Below are positions 37,663-49,117 of a DNA stretch of 64,000 bases, in pieces. This DNA is from Ilex aquifolium. Lineage: Eukaryota > Streptophyta > Magnoliopsida > Aquifoliales > Aquifoliaceae. The first letter of the stretch is position 1. Every line of letters begins with the position of its first letter. The notes under the pieces were generated by a model, which ran no database searches, was not told the DNA's origin, and was given only the letters and a program-made list of their open reading frames with translations. Location: assembly GCA_951799425.1 (NCBI GenBank), contig OX637403.1, forward strand, positions 30,358,811 through 30,422,810. The letters run 5' to 3'. The translations under genes were made by a program, and so were the position numbers.

Positions 37663-38164
37663 GTTTGGGTTTGTCAACGGATTAGATTTTAGATTAAATT
37701 CTAACAGACCTGAATTCGAATTCGATTTCAAAAGTTCGAACCCATACGTTGATGAATTTTATTCTCGTGGTCCATATCCGAATCTAGTAACGATTCGAAA
37801 TTCGATCCGATCTGAATAACTTAATTAATTAAATTTTAATAAATTATACCTAAATTTTAACTAAATTTCTTTAAATAATCACTTAATTTTTTATAAAAAT
37901 ATAAAAATTTGTCTATCTGACGGTCTCAAATAGACTAATTCAACGGCAACCAACATCTCTTTCAAAACCATTTACACTGAATCGTGCCTTCAGGCACGGG
38001 TTACCTCTAATATATAAATAATTTGAATCGGATCATAACCGGATCGAATATAGATATATCTAAATCCAAATTCATAAAATATAAGATATTATATTTGAAT
38101 TATCAGTTGAAAAAATTATTCTATATTTAACTAATCAAATTCAAAATTCAATCTATTCACAGAC
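37663..38164. mobile_element. hAT-like MITE containing a nested mini-Helitron
   Basis: It shares GTCAACGGATTAGATTTTAG, GATGAATTTTATT and ATATAAATAATTTGAATCGG with the copy at 19322-19695. It is flanked by CTACCTCT (37655-37662) and GTACCTCT (38165-38172), an 8-bp duplication with one mismatch. Removing the insert at about 37892-38010 gives about 383 bp, close to the 374 bp of the other copy. Confidence 0.7.
37892..38010 (+). mobile_element. Mini-Helitron nested in a hAT-like MITE
   Basis: It holds the family motifs TGACGGTCTCAAATAGAC, the hairpin CGTGCCTTCAGGCACG and GTTACCTCTAA followed by T. The 5' end is degenerate (TTATAAAAATATAAAA), so the start is approximate. Confidence 0.65.
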
Positions 38165-38201
38165 GTACCTCTCTTGGCTACTGCAGTCTGTAACTGTTGT
38201 C

Positions 38202-38680
38202 TAAGGGTGTTCAAATTTTCGACTAGCCGCAAGTTCCTACCATACCCTACTAAATGGTTAGCCGCAAAAATCGGGTAGGAATGCGGAAGAGCTATCCATT
38301 TCCGCATTCCTACCCTACCCTACCCGCATTAATTAATTAATATGATTTTAATGTATTTCATATGGTTTAAACTTAAATTAATTGTTATTGTATTTGTGTA
38401 ACAATTATGGTGGATTGATGTTCATACTTTCTTGTGTTTTATTATAATTGTTGTTGTTGTTGTTTTATATTTTAGTATTATTGATTTATTGTGTTGTTAA
38501 ATTGGTGCATTCAAAAATTAATAGTTACAAAAGTGTTAACCCAATTTCCTACCCGATTAATCGGGTAGGAATACCACACCTGTTGGGTAGGGTAGGCCAA
38601 GAAAACATTCTTCCGCAAAGTATCGGGTAAGAAGACAGAAGAGCATATTTCCTACCCGTAGGGTAGGGTGAACACCCCTA
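38202..38680. mobile_element. hAT-like MITE
   Basis: The ends are TAAGGGTGTTCAAAT and (reverse complement of the right end) TAGGGGTGTTCACCC. They are flanked by CTGTTGTC (38194-38201) and CTGTTGCC (38681-38688), an 8-bp duplication with one mismatch. Both sides carry repeated CTACCCG / CGGGTAGG motifs. Its right end is unrelated to the 27-kb hAT-like element except for the shared TAGGGGTG start. Confidence 0.78.
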
Positions 38681-39458
38681 CTGTTGCCATTGTTTGTTGG
38701 AGTTGTTGGTTTCATTAATTAAACTGGATTGGGCTTGAAACCCAAATAATCAGGAGAGATTTTGTTTTTATGGATTGGCCCCTATCTCAACTGATGGTTT
38801 GAAGATGACCCGAAACCAACCCGAGATCAACGACCCTAAAAGAACATGACCATTTACCAAGAGTCGTAAATGAATCGGGCTAGTATTTATGTAATGACTC
38901 GATTTTGACACGACAAGACCAAGTAGTGAACCTGGCTGCAGATAGTACACGAGTGCTGAAGCCTGATTCATAGTTGGTCAATTTGGAGCTGGCTGAAAAT
39001 TTCAGCTTTTGGAGGATTTAGCGAAAAGAAGATTGGTCCGTTTAGATCCGGGTTTATTAGATTGTTTTTTCATCAATTTTTTAGAAAAAAAATAACTTTT
39101 ATCAGCACAAAAGAAAAGTTAAAAAATGACGCTTATTGAAGGGCCTTCAAGGAAAAGTCGATTTTTTCGAAAACAATTCAAACGATTCTAAGATTTTTTT
39201 TAATTCTGATTTTTTTATTTTACTTTTTACACACTATTTCACACCCAAAAAAATCAGTTTCAAATGGGCCTAATATTTCAATCGTACCCATCCAATATGG
39301 ATTACAAAAAAAAAAGGTCCAAGTCACCCAATGTTGTTGTCTCTGAATTTAGGCTGGGCCATGAATGGCCCAAAGCTTTGTCTTAAAATTCAATCTAAAA
39401 AGTAGTTTCAGGCTTCTACTTATCCAATTTAGAAGAAAAATCAAATCTGAAAATTTAA

Positions 39459-40314
39459 GGGCGTGTTTGGATTGCAATCTTAAAAAATAATATTTGAAAA
39501 TAGTTTTTAAAAAGAGTTTTAGGAAAATGTATTTTGATATTTTTGAGGCGAAAAACTTGTTTGATTAAATGATTCCAAAAATAGTTTTATAGAACAGAAA
39601 ATAGTAAAACTTGTTTGAATTGAGTTTTTCATTTTAATTTTTTTAATATATTAAACTTGATAAAATGCAAAAAAAAAGAAGAAGGAGAATTTCAGTGCTG
39701 GAATCCAGATCTGAAGCAAGACGTAGGAAAAAACTAGATCTGAATCAATACGCCAGAAAAAAAATTCTAGATCTAAAGCAAGACTTCGAAAAAATATCGA
39801 GATTTGAAGCTGAAACCTAGATTTGCTTCCTTGAAGCCGCCGGAAAAAAAACCTTTCGCGAGATCTGTGTGTGTCCTCTGGTTTTGTCAACATGTTTTGC
39901 TGCTTTCGCTGGAGAAGATCCAAGATCTCGTTTCGTATGGTTTCGCCGAAGTAGAGAGAGAGAGTAATGAAGAGGGAAAGACAAAAAAAAAAAACCTTTT
40001 ACAGTAGGACATGTTTTGTTGTTAAGGGGTTTCGAAGGGAATACTTCATTAATGAGAATTTTGTTCTCCGTGTTTTTGTTTTTCCTTTCTTTTATTTTCA
40101 AAACACCCAAAAACAAGCCCAACTTGTTTTCATTTTTTGTTCTTTACATTCTAGTTTTTTCAAAAATCGGAGAACCAAAAAATCAAACCAAACATCATCT
40201 CTTTACTTTTTACTTTTTAGTGGTTTGAGAACAAAAATCTGTTTTTAAAATATAATTCATACAGACACTAACGAGTCGTTTGGTAATATTTTATTTTCGC
40301 AAACAAACAGCCCC
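39459..40314. mobile_element. PIF/Harbinger-like (Tourist-type) MITE
   Basis: The left end GGGCGTGTTTGGATTGC and the right end, GGGGCTGTTTGTTTGCG in reverse complement, are flanked by a 3-bp TAA duplication (39456-39458 and 40315-40317). A TAA/TTA target and G-rich termini with TGTTTGG suit PIF/Harbinger. Interior open frames are low-complexity and not credible genes. Confidence 0.55.
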
Positions 40315-41608
40315 TAAGTTTTGGGCAATTCCATTGGTATGAACCCAAGGAGGCCTATTCACGTCAAGAGACTTTGCATGTTAGTCTGCATTGTTGTTTT
40401 GATCACTCAAGACGGGAAAGAAAAGTCAATCTTATTGAGTGGGAAGCACGGCCAATCTCAGTCTTGTTCACTGCAACAAAGGGGATTTTTGATTTTTTTT
40501 TTTTAAAAATAGTGTTATTTGGACTTAATTTACAAAAAATTATGAACAAATACCTTTTAAATTATTTAATTGTGAAAAAAATACATTGACTAAAATTTTT
40601 TGTAGATAAGACCTTTGACTTGAAATGTATTGTATTTGAGTAATATTATTTGGATTTAAAAATCTGACATAATTTACTGACATAATGATGTGGCTTCATA
40701 GGAATCATTTGATCAACACCAAATTCCAATGTTTGATGGGGGTCACAGTGAATTAAGTCAATAAATTAAGTCAGTAAATTAGGCTCCAATAGCATTGCTC
40801 ATTGTATTTAAGTACTCATTGTCAGATTTTCAAATATTTTCTTCACTAAAATACAATTTTTCTTATTTGAATGCCTGTTAGTTTGACAGTTCCATTTTTT
40901 TATGGGATTTGATTTATTATATTAATGGTTTCATATTTTAAGGGATTAAACATATTTGAAATTCAAATTATACCATACGGAATATATCTTAACGGCTTGA
41001 CCTGGATTTTGAAATTCATTTTTTATATTATTTTTTTAATGTTAAACAGTTCTAGTTCTCAAATTTAACAACAGTGTTACTTTGCAATGTTACATTGTGA
41101 TGTAACACTATCATTCATTAAAAATAATATATGTGGTTGTCACATTTGTGATGTCACATTATGTGATGCATACTATTTAGATTGTATATGAATCTATAAT
41201 TTCACAATTTTTTTGTCAGTGATTAAAGTATTATCAGTAACTTGAATTGGAACAGAAGGAAGATCGGTCTTCAATGGTGCTTCTACATTTGTGTTGTTTT
41301 TCTTTTTTTGGTTGAAAATTGAAGGAATTTGTAGCAGTTTTTTTTAAAAAAAAATTTGAAAACCCATGTTTTGATAAATATAATAGTTGTCGAATTTAAT
41401 GGGATTGTTGCATGATTTATGACAGTTTCCTTAAGTACCGGCTCACAAAAAATCCTTTAATTTATTGATCTAATAACTCATAATTAATGGATTGACAATG
41501 AACCTCAGTATTTATTGAAACTCGCTACCAATTCAATAATTTTGATGAATTAGGTCAACAACTTATGTTAGTAATATTATTATTTCCAAAATAATCCAAC
41601 TTCGAGAC
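40315..41608. other. AT-rich intergenic sequence
   Basis: No gene recognised. A small palindromic stretch near 41073-41110 (TGTTAC / GTAACA motifs) could be an eroded MITE. Confidence 0.45.
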
Positions 41609-42365
41609 TAAGGTTGAGTTTGGTAGCATGATTTTTCTGTTTTTGTTGTAAATTTTTGTCAAAAATAAAAATAAAAATGTGTTTGTGATATGTTTCCATT
41701 TTTTTTAGCAACTCTATTTTAAAAACAAGGTCAAAAAATAAAAAAACAAAAAAGGTGTTTTCATAAACACCCAAAAACAAAAAACAAGCGTGCTTAATCT
41801 TGTGGTTAATGAGATCCCGACTTCGATTATGCTTAGCAACAAAAAAATAACATTTTTTTTGCTTGAGTATAAAACCCTCCCATTTCACTCTTTCTTTTCC
41901 CCATCTCTTCTACCCCCTCACTCCTCTCTCTCTCTCTCTCTCTCTTTCTCGCACCTCTTTGATTTTTTGTTTTTATTTTCAGTGGTTGGGTGGTGGGTTT
42001 TCAAGGAAGTTGATGGTGAGTTTTCAGGGTGTTGGTTGGTGGGTTTTTAGAGGTGTTGGTGGTGAGTTTTTGGTGGTTGGTTGGTGGGTTTTTGGTGGTG
42101 AGTTTGGAATGGTGGAGACGGTAGTGTTGGGTGGTGGTTTTTCGGTGGTTGGGTGGTGCATCCCTAATTGTATTTTGGGGAGAAATGTATTTGGGATTAA
42201 AAAATAAAACAAAATAACCACAATGAACTATGAGAACACTATAATACCAAACATGCTTTTTATTTTTGTTTTCATAATTTTTTAAATATAAAAATGACCA
42301 TCAAATATGTTTTATGTTTTCAGTTTTTATCACAGAAAAAATAAACGTTTTCAAATGCACCATAA
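41609..42365. mobile_element. Probable MITE with an internal GGTTGGTGGG minisatellite
   Basis: The left side GGTTGAGTTTGGTAGCATG follows TAA, and the right side reads TGGTGCATTTGAAAACG in reverse complement before TAA. Subterminal A/T runs of AAAAACAAAAA type face each other. The core at about 41975-42165 is a G/T-rich tandem array (GGTTGGTGGGTTTTTGGTGG-like) that produces spurious frames on both strands. Confidence 0.45.
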
Positions 42366-42885
42366 ATTTGTGATTCAGATGATGTGGCACACTCACATAC
42401 CAATTAATTTTTCTTGTGTTGTCTTATTTGTTGGGTGTGAGACTACCATATTATTCGACGTGATTTCTCGTTACCCCCTCCCCCTCCAACCCACACACAC
42501 AAACAAAGGAGAATATTCTAGTAAGCAAAAGAAGGATTGATAGACTGAGAAAAACAAATTTGCAAGGGGTGTCTCATGTGTTAGCTTTGAAAATTTGGTG
42601 GAAAGAGTCCCTGAATATTCACAAAACATTTATCTTAAATGGGCTCTTTGTTTAGAACAACAAAGTAGGGAGTCTAATTTGATTTGACTCTTGGTATTTA
42701 AAGGGACAGACACACTCTTTATTGTATAATTAATAAATGTGACACGTATACATGTTTCATTAAATGTTTTGACTATAGAAGCTGCAATTAGAGTTGCTAA
42801 AAGTATTTTTCTCTATTTTAACTTTTCATGAAATATACTCTCTACCGTAGAAAAGATTTTCTCTAAAATAGAAAACACTATTATG

Positions 42886-43376
42886 CCCTGTTGATTTGAA
42901 GTAAAGTTGGGTGCACGAAAATTGATGGAAAGAAAGTTTGGTGGATGGAAAGATTTTTCACTTTTGTTATTATAGGAAAGTGTAAGGGAAAGGAAAATTG
43001 GAGGGAGAAAATTTCCCTCCATTTCACAATTTTTTTTCCACCCACAAGTGGGTGAAAATTGAGAAGAAAATGTGGGACAATATGCTTTTTAAGATAATTT
43101 ATTGTTTTGTCCTTCAATATATTCTAATATATATATTGCACCAATATATAATTCATTATTTAAGGGTAGAATTGTAAATTGATGATACATGTTTTTCCTT
43201 TCCTTTCATTTTTCATCCAATACCAAACGATGAAAAATATATCCTTCATACTTTTCATCTCTCCTTCCAAACAAAAAGGAGGAAAAATAGTTTTATTTCA
43301 TTCAATGATAGAAAGTTTATCCTTTTCAATTTTTCTTCCTTTCTTCTTTCCATCCTTCATACCAAATGGACCATTA
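42886..43376. mobile_element. MITE-like repeat, copy 1 of a pair
   Basis: It is about 490 bp with imperfect terminal complementarity (left AAGTTGGGTGCACGAAAA, right CATACCAAATGGACCAT). It matches 43906-44356 along most of its length: AAGGGAAAGGAAA, CCCACAAGTGG, GTGGGACAATATG, CAATATATTCTAATATAT and AAACAAAAAGGAGGAAAAAT occur in the same order. Confidence 0.7.
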
Positions 43377-43378
43377 GA

Positions 43379-43899
43379 ATTTTTCAAGTTTTCACAATTC
43401 TATTTTTTTGTCAATCTCTCAAACTAGATTTCTAATCGAGGCCCGTCATTTTCTGTAACTTTTTATCCCCAAGAAGTACATCTCGATCCGTTTTCACGAC
43501 AAATCGAGCCAAAACAAGCCGATCGGACCTTTAGGTCGAAATTCTAATTTTAGAAATTTCTAAGTTTTCACAATTCTAGTTTTTCCTCAATTTCCAAATC
43601 TGGGGCTCTAATCGGAATGCTGTCATTTTCTATAAGTTTCTATCCCTGAGAAGTTTCTCGAAGTCCATTTTTATGGCAAACAGAGCAAGAATGGGCTGAT
43701 AAGACCCTTAGGTCATAATTTTAATTTTAGAATTTCTAAGTTTTAACAATTCTACTTTTTCGTCAATCTCTCAAACTTGGGGTCAGATCGAGACGCTGTC
43801 TTTTTCGATAAGTTTCTATTTTCGAAAAATATATCTCTGTCCATTTTTCTTGAGCGAGAAAGGGCATATCAGAACCTTAGGTCAAAATTCTAGTTTTAT
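43379..43899. repeat. Tandem array of three units of about 175 bp
   Basis: Three diverged units begin near 43379, 43554 and 43734. Each has CAAGTTTTCACAATTCTA-like sequence, then TCAATCTC-CAAA, CTGTC-TTTT, a CATTTTT stretch and finally TTAGGTC-AAATTCTA. The array sits exactly between the two MITE copies. No coding sense was recognised. Confidence 0.75.
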
Positions 43900-43905
43900 T
43901 CCCTA

Positions 43906-44356
43906 TTTGGTTTGAAGAAAAGTTGGGTGAATGAAATTTTTTTTCACTGTTTGGTATCAAAGGAAAATATAAGGGAAAGGAAACTAGAGGGAGAACATTT
44001 CTCTCCATCCCACATTTTTTGACACCCACAAGTGGATTGAAAGTGAGAAGGAAAAGTGGGACAATATGTTTTTTTAGATAAGTTTATTTTTTTGCCCTTC
44101 AATATATTCTAATATATGTATTGCACCAATACACAATTCACTATTTAAGGGTAGAATTATAAATTGGTCATGCATGTTTTTCCTTTCCTTTCATTTTTCA
44201 TCCAATATTAAATGATGGAAAATATATTTTTCATACTTTCCATCTCTTCTACCAAACAAAAAGGAGGAAAAATAATTTTCTTTCATTCAATGATAAAAAA
44301 TTTGTCCCTATTACTTTTCCTTCTTTTGTTCTTTTCATATTTCGTACGAAATGGAC
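43906..44356. mobile_element. MITE-like repeat, copy 2 of a pair
   Basis: Same orientation and motif order as 42886-43376, starting at CTATTTGGTTTGAAG and ending near CGAAATGGACCAT. The copies differ by many substitutions, so this is not an assembly duplicate. Confidence 0.7.
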
Positions 44357-44438
44357 CATAAGGAATCCTCTGAGTCACCTAATTAAGTGACGTAAAGGAT
44401 CACCATTAATGTTATGTCACCTATTATTAGGTGCCCAT

Positions 44439-44736
44439 TGTTAGGAGTAGTTGATCAACAATATAAGTAGAAGATCAAGAATGCAATACAAACTGAAGGA
44501 ATGACTTGCTTTATTGAAAACATTGATATGACTTTTATAGCCTTACAATAAGCTGCACTAACTAGAAAACAAAAAAGTAGCTCATGATTGCATGATCTAA
44601 GCTACGTGATACAGGTTGCAAGGAATAAGTCAAAAACTAAAACAGCACCCCTAGAAACTGGGATTTATTCTAACAGAAAGTAAACTAACTTGATACTCTA
44701 ACTGAAAATCCTAACTCCAAGCAATTGACTCCTTCA
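44439..44736 (-). repeat. Copia 3' LTR (left end)
   Basis: 298 bp, starting TGTTAGGAGTAGTTGATC and ending GACTCCTTCA on the plus strand. It is adjacent to the polypurine tract. Confidence 0.95.
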
Positions 44737-44756
44737 ATCCCTCCCTTAAACTAACT
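44737..44756 (-). other. Copia polypurine tract
   Basis: On the minus strand AAGGGAGGGAT directly precedes the 3' LTR, the expected primer site for plus-strand synthesis. Confidence 0.8.
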
Positions 44757-44802
44757 ACTGTGAGGAAATTACATCACATACTCCCAGTTTCTCCCTGAGC
44801 TT

Positions 44803-47800
44803 CTAAAATGCATCCAGCTTTAACGGCATGGTCATCAAGTGTGCTACCTGGTCTTGTGTTCCACAGTGAACTAGTTCAACTTCACCATCTTTAGTGAGAT
44901 CTCTCAAGAAGTGAAAACGCACATCAATGTGCTTACTCCTCCCATGCATGATTGGATTTTTGGAGAGTTTAATTGTCGAACTATTATCACACATTACAGT
45001 AGTACTTCCTTCCTGTGAATGGCCTAACTTCTTCAAAATCCTTCTCATCTAAACTGCCTGACAAGCACAGGCAACAACTGCCACAAATTCTGTTTCTGTG
45101 GTTGAAAGGGTTACTATGGGATGTTTCTTTGATGACCATGAGACTGCACCAGAACTCAATAAGAACACATAATCAGATGTGCTCTTTCTGTCTTCCAAAT
45201 CACCAGCATAGTCACTATCCGTGAATGCTAGCAGCTCTTTTTCCCTTCCCTTCTTATAAAAAATTCCATAGTTAATGGTGCCCTTCAAATACCTCAATAT
45301 TCTCTTGGCAGTTTGCAGGTGAAGTTCAGTTGGTTTTGTCATGTACCTGCGTATAAGACTAACACAGAACATCATGTCTGGACGTGTGGTAGTGAGATAC
45401 ATTAAGCTTCCCACTATTTGCTTGTAATAGGTCTCATCCACTGTGATTCCATCATCATCCCTACCCACTTTAGACCCTGGCACAACCGGGCTACTCACTG
45501 GATTACTCTCTTGCATCCCAAAACGTTTCAAACCTCCATGGCATATTTTCTTTGACAAATAAAAATACCACCAGGTTTTTGCAATACTTCAATGCCAAGA
45601 AAGAACCTCATTCTCCCCAAATCCGTCATGTCAAACACTCTCATCATTGAACTTTTAAAATCAAACATCATAACCTCATCATCACTAGTGAAAATTAAAT
45701 CATCCACATAAACACTCACAATCAAACTTTACCTTCATTGCTCCATTTGATGAACAAAGTCTGCTCATTAGGACATCTTTGGAACCCTTCATTGATGAAA
45801 TGTGCTTCAATACGGCTAAACCAAGCTCGTGGAGCTTGTTTTAGGCCATATAAAGCCTTATGCAGCTTGTAAACCTTGTGTTCACTGCCTTTCTTCTCAT
45901 ATCCTCTTGGCTCCTCCACATAGATATCCTCATCAAGTTTACCATGGAGAAACGTAGACTTTACATCAAGCTGAAATATCTTCCAACTCCTCTGTGCTTC
46001 AAGGCCTATTATCATTCTCACCGTATCCATTCTTGCTACTGGAGCAAACACTTCAGTATAGTCACTCCATGTTGTTGAGAGTAGCTCTTAGCCACCAGTC
46101 GAGCTTTATACTTGTCCACTTCACCGAGCTCATTAAGCTTTGTTTTAAAAATCCATTTGACTCCAATCTTTTTGGCACCATGTGGCAAATCAGTGAGCTT
46201 CCAGGTTTGATTCTTCTCGATTGAGTTGATCTCAGAATCCATTGTCATCCTCTATCTTGAACTCTTCACTGCTTCTTCAAAGCTCACAAGATCTGTGGAT
46301 TCAACTAAAGCCATATTAACCTCATTTTCTTCTTCTGACAACCCTTCTCCACTAACATAGTCCTCCATCCAGATTGGAGCCTACCTATTCCTTCCTCCAC
46401 CTGTATTGATTACTTCTCCAGGAGATGCATTCACTGCCATTGGAACTTCATCATCAACTGTTTCCTTCACCACTGCTTTCACTAATTGTTTCATCACCTT
46501 CTTCTACATCTACATCAGTTTCATCACCCCATTCTAGATCTACCAACAAATGCTCTTAAGAGCTTGCATCCCAATCCCACTGTTTATCTTCCTTAAACAC
46601 CACATCTCTACTGATTACGACCCTTTTAGAGATAGGATCATATAACCTGTAGGCTTTGGACTCGTCACTGACCCCTAAAAGCACACAACTGAAGCTTTTA
46701 TTTTCCAGCTTTGTCCTCCTTGCATTTGGCACATGAACATGTGCCAAACACCCAAAAACCCAAAAATGCTCCACTGTAGGTTTCACACCACTCCAGGCTT
46801 CTTCTGGAGTAACATTATTAACAGTTAACGTAGGACACCTATTCAGCACATACATGGTCCAATTCACTGCCTCAGGCCAGAAGGTTTTAGGAATCTTCTT
46901 CTCTGAAAGCATAGAACGAACCATGTTCATTACAATTCTGTTTTTTTCTTTCGGCCACTCCATTTTATTGTGAAGTGAATGTCGCGGTTAGCTGCCTCTT
47001 GATGCCACTCCTCTTGCAAAACTCCTTGAACTCCTCTAAATTGAATTCCCATCCTCTATCAGTGCGTAAGCACTTGATATACATGCCAGTCTCTTTCTCA
47101 ACAAGGTTCTTAAAACATTTAAAGGAATGTAAAGCTTCTAACTTGTTTACTAGAAAGTAAACCCATGTTTTTTTTATTGAAATCATCAATAAAGCATAAG
47201 AAATACCTCTTCTTGCTGTTTGATGTGGGAGTTACAGGACCACAAATATCTGCATGAATTAGTTGTAACTTCTCTGTAGCTCTCCATGCACTCTTTTTGG
47301 GGATGGGATCTCGATGTTGCATGCCAATTAAGCAATCGGTGCAAATCACTATGCTAATAGGGAGATGAGGCAGACCACGTACCATGTTCTTAGTTTGCAA
47401 AGTATTCAAACCTTTGTGGCTCAAATGGCCATATCGGCGGTGCCATAAATGAGAGAGGTCTTGTGAGCTTGTGTGGAAACATACAACTTTCTTTTCTTGT
47501 ATGTTGGTCAATAGAATGAACATTCTATTGACTGTCATATTTGTTTGAATGATCAAACCCTTGTCTGGATGGTAAATCTTGCACATTCCTCCATGGATTA
47601 GGATTACAAGCCCATTTTTCTTGTAATTGTCCCACACTGAGGAGGTTGTTCTTCAATTCCGGAATGTAGAAGACTTCTGTAATGACATAGACTAAACCAT
47701 TCAAGTTTAGTCTGACATTTCCTCTACCAAGCACTGTCATTCTGGTGTTGTTTCCAAGCCTCACTTCTTGTGTAAAACTTTCATCCAGCTCACTGAACAT

Positions 47801-47899
47801 GCTCCTATCTCCACACATGTGATTTGAGCACCCCGAGTCCAAAAACCATGCATCCTCTCGCTTGGCTTCATGCATCTCCACGTAAGACATTAACATCAT
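44803..47899 (-). pseudogene. Broken Copia pol region
   Basis: In minus-strand order the pieces are: protease with DSGCSNHMCGD (47525-47899); GAG-pre-integrase with HRRYGHLSHKG and the start of the integrase core (47119-47637); integrase with RTDRGWEF (46965-47189) and a C-terminal part (46556-46963); reverse transcriptase with LDVKSTFLHGKLDEDIYVE and YGLKQAPRAW (45722-46051) and the catalytic YVDD (45528-45725); RNase H with TDSDYAGD (45049-45558) and a terminal piece (44803-45048). Successive pieces mostly lie in different frames, and an in-frame stop separates the last two. About 300 bases near 46250-46556 have no good frame. The order is diagnostic for Copia. The element is a decayed genomic copy. 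Confidence 0.92.
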
Positions 47900-47941
47900 C
47901 TTTTCATGCTCATCTAATTCTGCATAGTTTGCCTCTTTGTT

Positions 47942-48769
47942 CTAGTTTGGACACTCATACTGAAAATGGCCAAGTTTGTGGCACTTATAGCACTCAATTG
48001 CGGCTTTATTGAAGGCTTGACACTCTCTTCCTCTACCTCTTCCTCTATAATTGCTTCTGCCACGCCCTCTGCTACCATTTCTTTCATCAACAGTCACCTT
48101 TAGTGCTTGTTCATCTCCATTGCTCCTGTGGAATTTTTGCTCATGCACAATGAGTGAACTTTGCAGTTCATCAATGGTGAGTGCATCAACTTCCTTAGAT
48201 TCCTCGATTGAGCAAACTATATAGTTAAATTTGTCAATCAAGGATCTAAGAATCTTTTCCACAATTGTAACATCTCTCATTTGCTCTCCGTACACCCGCA
48301 TTTTGTTAGCAACAGACATAACTCGAGCAAAATAATCAGTAATGCTCTCAGTCACCTTTATCTCCAGAGTTTCAAAATCCCTCCTCAGTGCTTGAAAAAT
48401 CGAGCGCTTCACCCTAGCATTGCCTTCATATTTCTTCTTCATCGAGTCCCAGATCTTCATTGAGGTGTCCTTTTCCAATATAGTCTCCAGAATGGTTCTG
48501 TTGATTACTTGGAAAAGATAATTCTTCACCTTTAGGTCCTTCAGCTTCAGCTCCTCAAGCTTCTTCTGCTGTGCCTCTGTCACAGTTGCACCTGCCTCTG
48601 GTTCTGTGTAGCATGTCTCTACCAGGCTCCAATACTCTTTGCTTCTCAGGAAATTCTCCATAAGCATGCTCCAATGGTCATAGTGACCATCAAAGCGAAG
48701 AATTGCAGGTTGGACAAAATTTCCTTCGCTTGTCATCTCTCTCTTGCACTGTGTTTGTAAGTCACTCAA
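47942..48769 (-). pseudogene. Copia gag open frame (275 residues)
   Basis: This is a nucleocapsid-type polyprotein with a UBN2/gag-like body, an Arg/Gly-rich stretch (RGRGRSNYRGRGRGRE) and a CCHC zinc knuckle, CYKCHKLGHFQYEC, at the end. The frame is intact but stops just after the knuckle. The protease piece at 47899 continues in the same frame beyond that stop. Without an intact pol this is a remnant. Confidence 0.88.
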
Positions 48770-48803
48770 AGCTGCGGCTTTCTTTCGTCTCAGGCCCAGT
48801 GGG

Positions 48804-48816
48804 GGCTCTGATACCA
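48804..48816 (-). other. Copia primer-binding site (initiator Met tRNA type)
   Basis: The minus strand reads TGGTATCAGAGCC three bases inside the 5' LTR. This is complementary to the 3' end of plant initiator tRNA-Met. Confidence 0.9.
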
Positions 48817-48819
48817 GTT

Positions 48820-49117
48820 TGTTAGGAGTAGTTGATCAACAATATAAGTAGAAGATCAAGAATGCAATACAAACTGAAGGAATGACTTGCTTTATTGAAC
48901 ACATTGATCTGGCTTTTATATCCTTACAATAAGCTGCACTAACTAGAAAACAGAAAAGTAGCTCATGATTACATGATCTAAGCTACGTGATACAGGTAGC
49001 AAGGAATAAGTCAAAAACTAAATCAGCACCCCTAGAAACTAGGATTTATTCTAACAGAAAGTAAACTAACTTGATACTCTACCTGAAAATCCTAACTCCA
49101 AGCAATTGACTCCTTCA
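48820..49117 (-). repeat. Copia 5' LTR (right end)
   Basis: 298 bp, the same length as the left LTR and differing from it at about 10 positions. As the element reads on the minus strand, this is the promoter-bearing LTR. Confidence 0.95.

Larger units (their letters stand above)
44439..49117 (-). mobile_element. Ty1/Copia LTR retrotransposon, complete but degenerate
   Basis: A 4,679-bp element is bounded by TG...CA LTRs of 298 bp each and an exact 5-bp target duplication CCCAT (44434-44438 and 49118-49122). On the minus strand the order is 5' LTR, primer-binding site, gag, protease, integrase, reverse transcriptase, RNase H, polypurine tract, 3' LTR. Integrase before reverse transcriptase is the Copia order. 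I count 10 differences between the LTRs, about 96.6% identity, so the insertion is fairly young. The pol region is broken by several frameshifts and stops, so it cannot move on its own. Confidence 0.95.

Noticed and set aside
41863..42221. Gly/Val/Trp-rich frames on both strands
   Set aside because: They arise from the GGTTGGTGGG tandem array, not from a gene.
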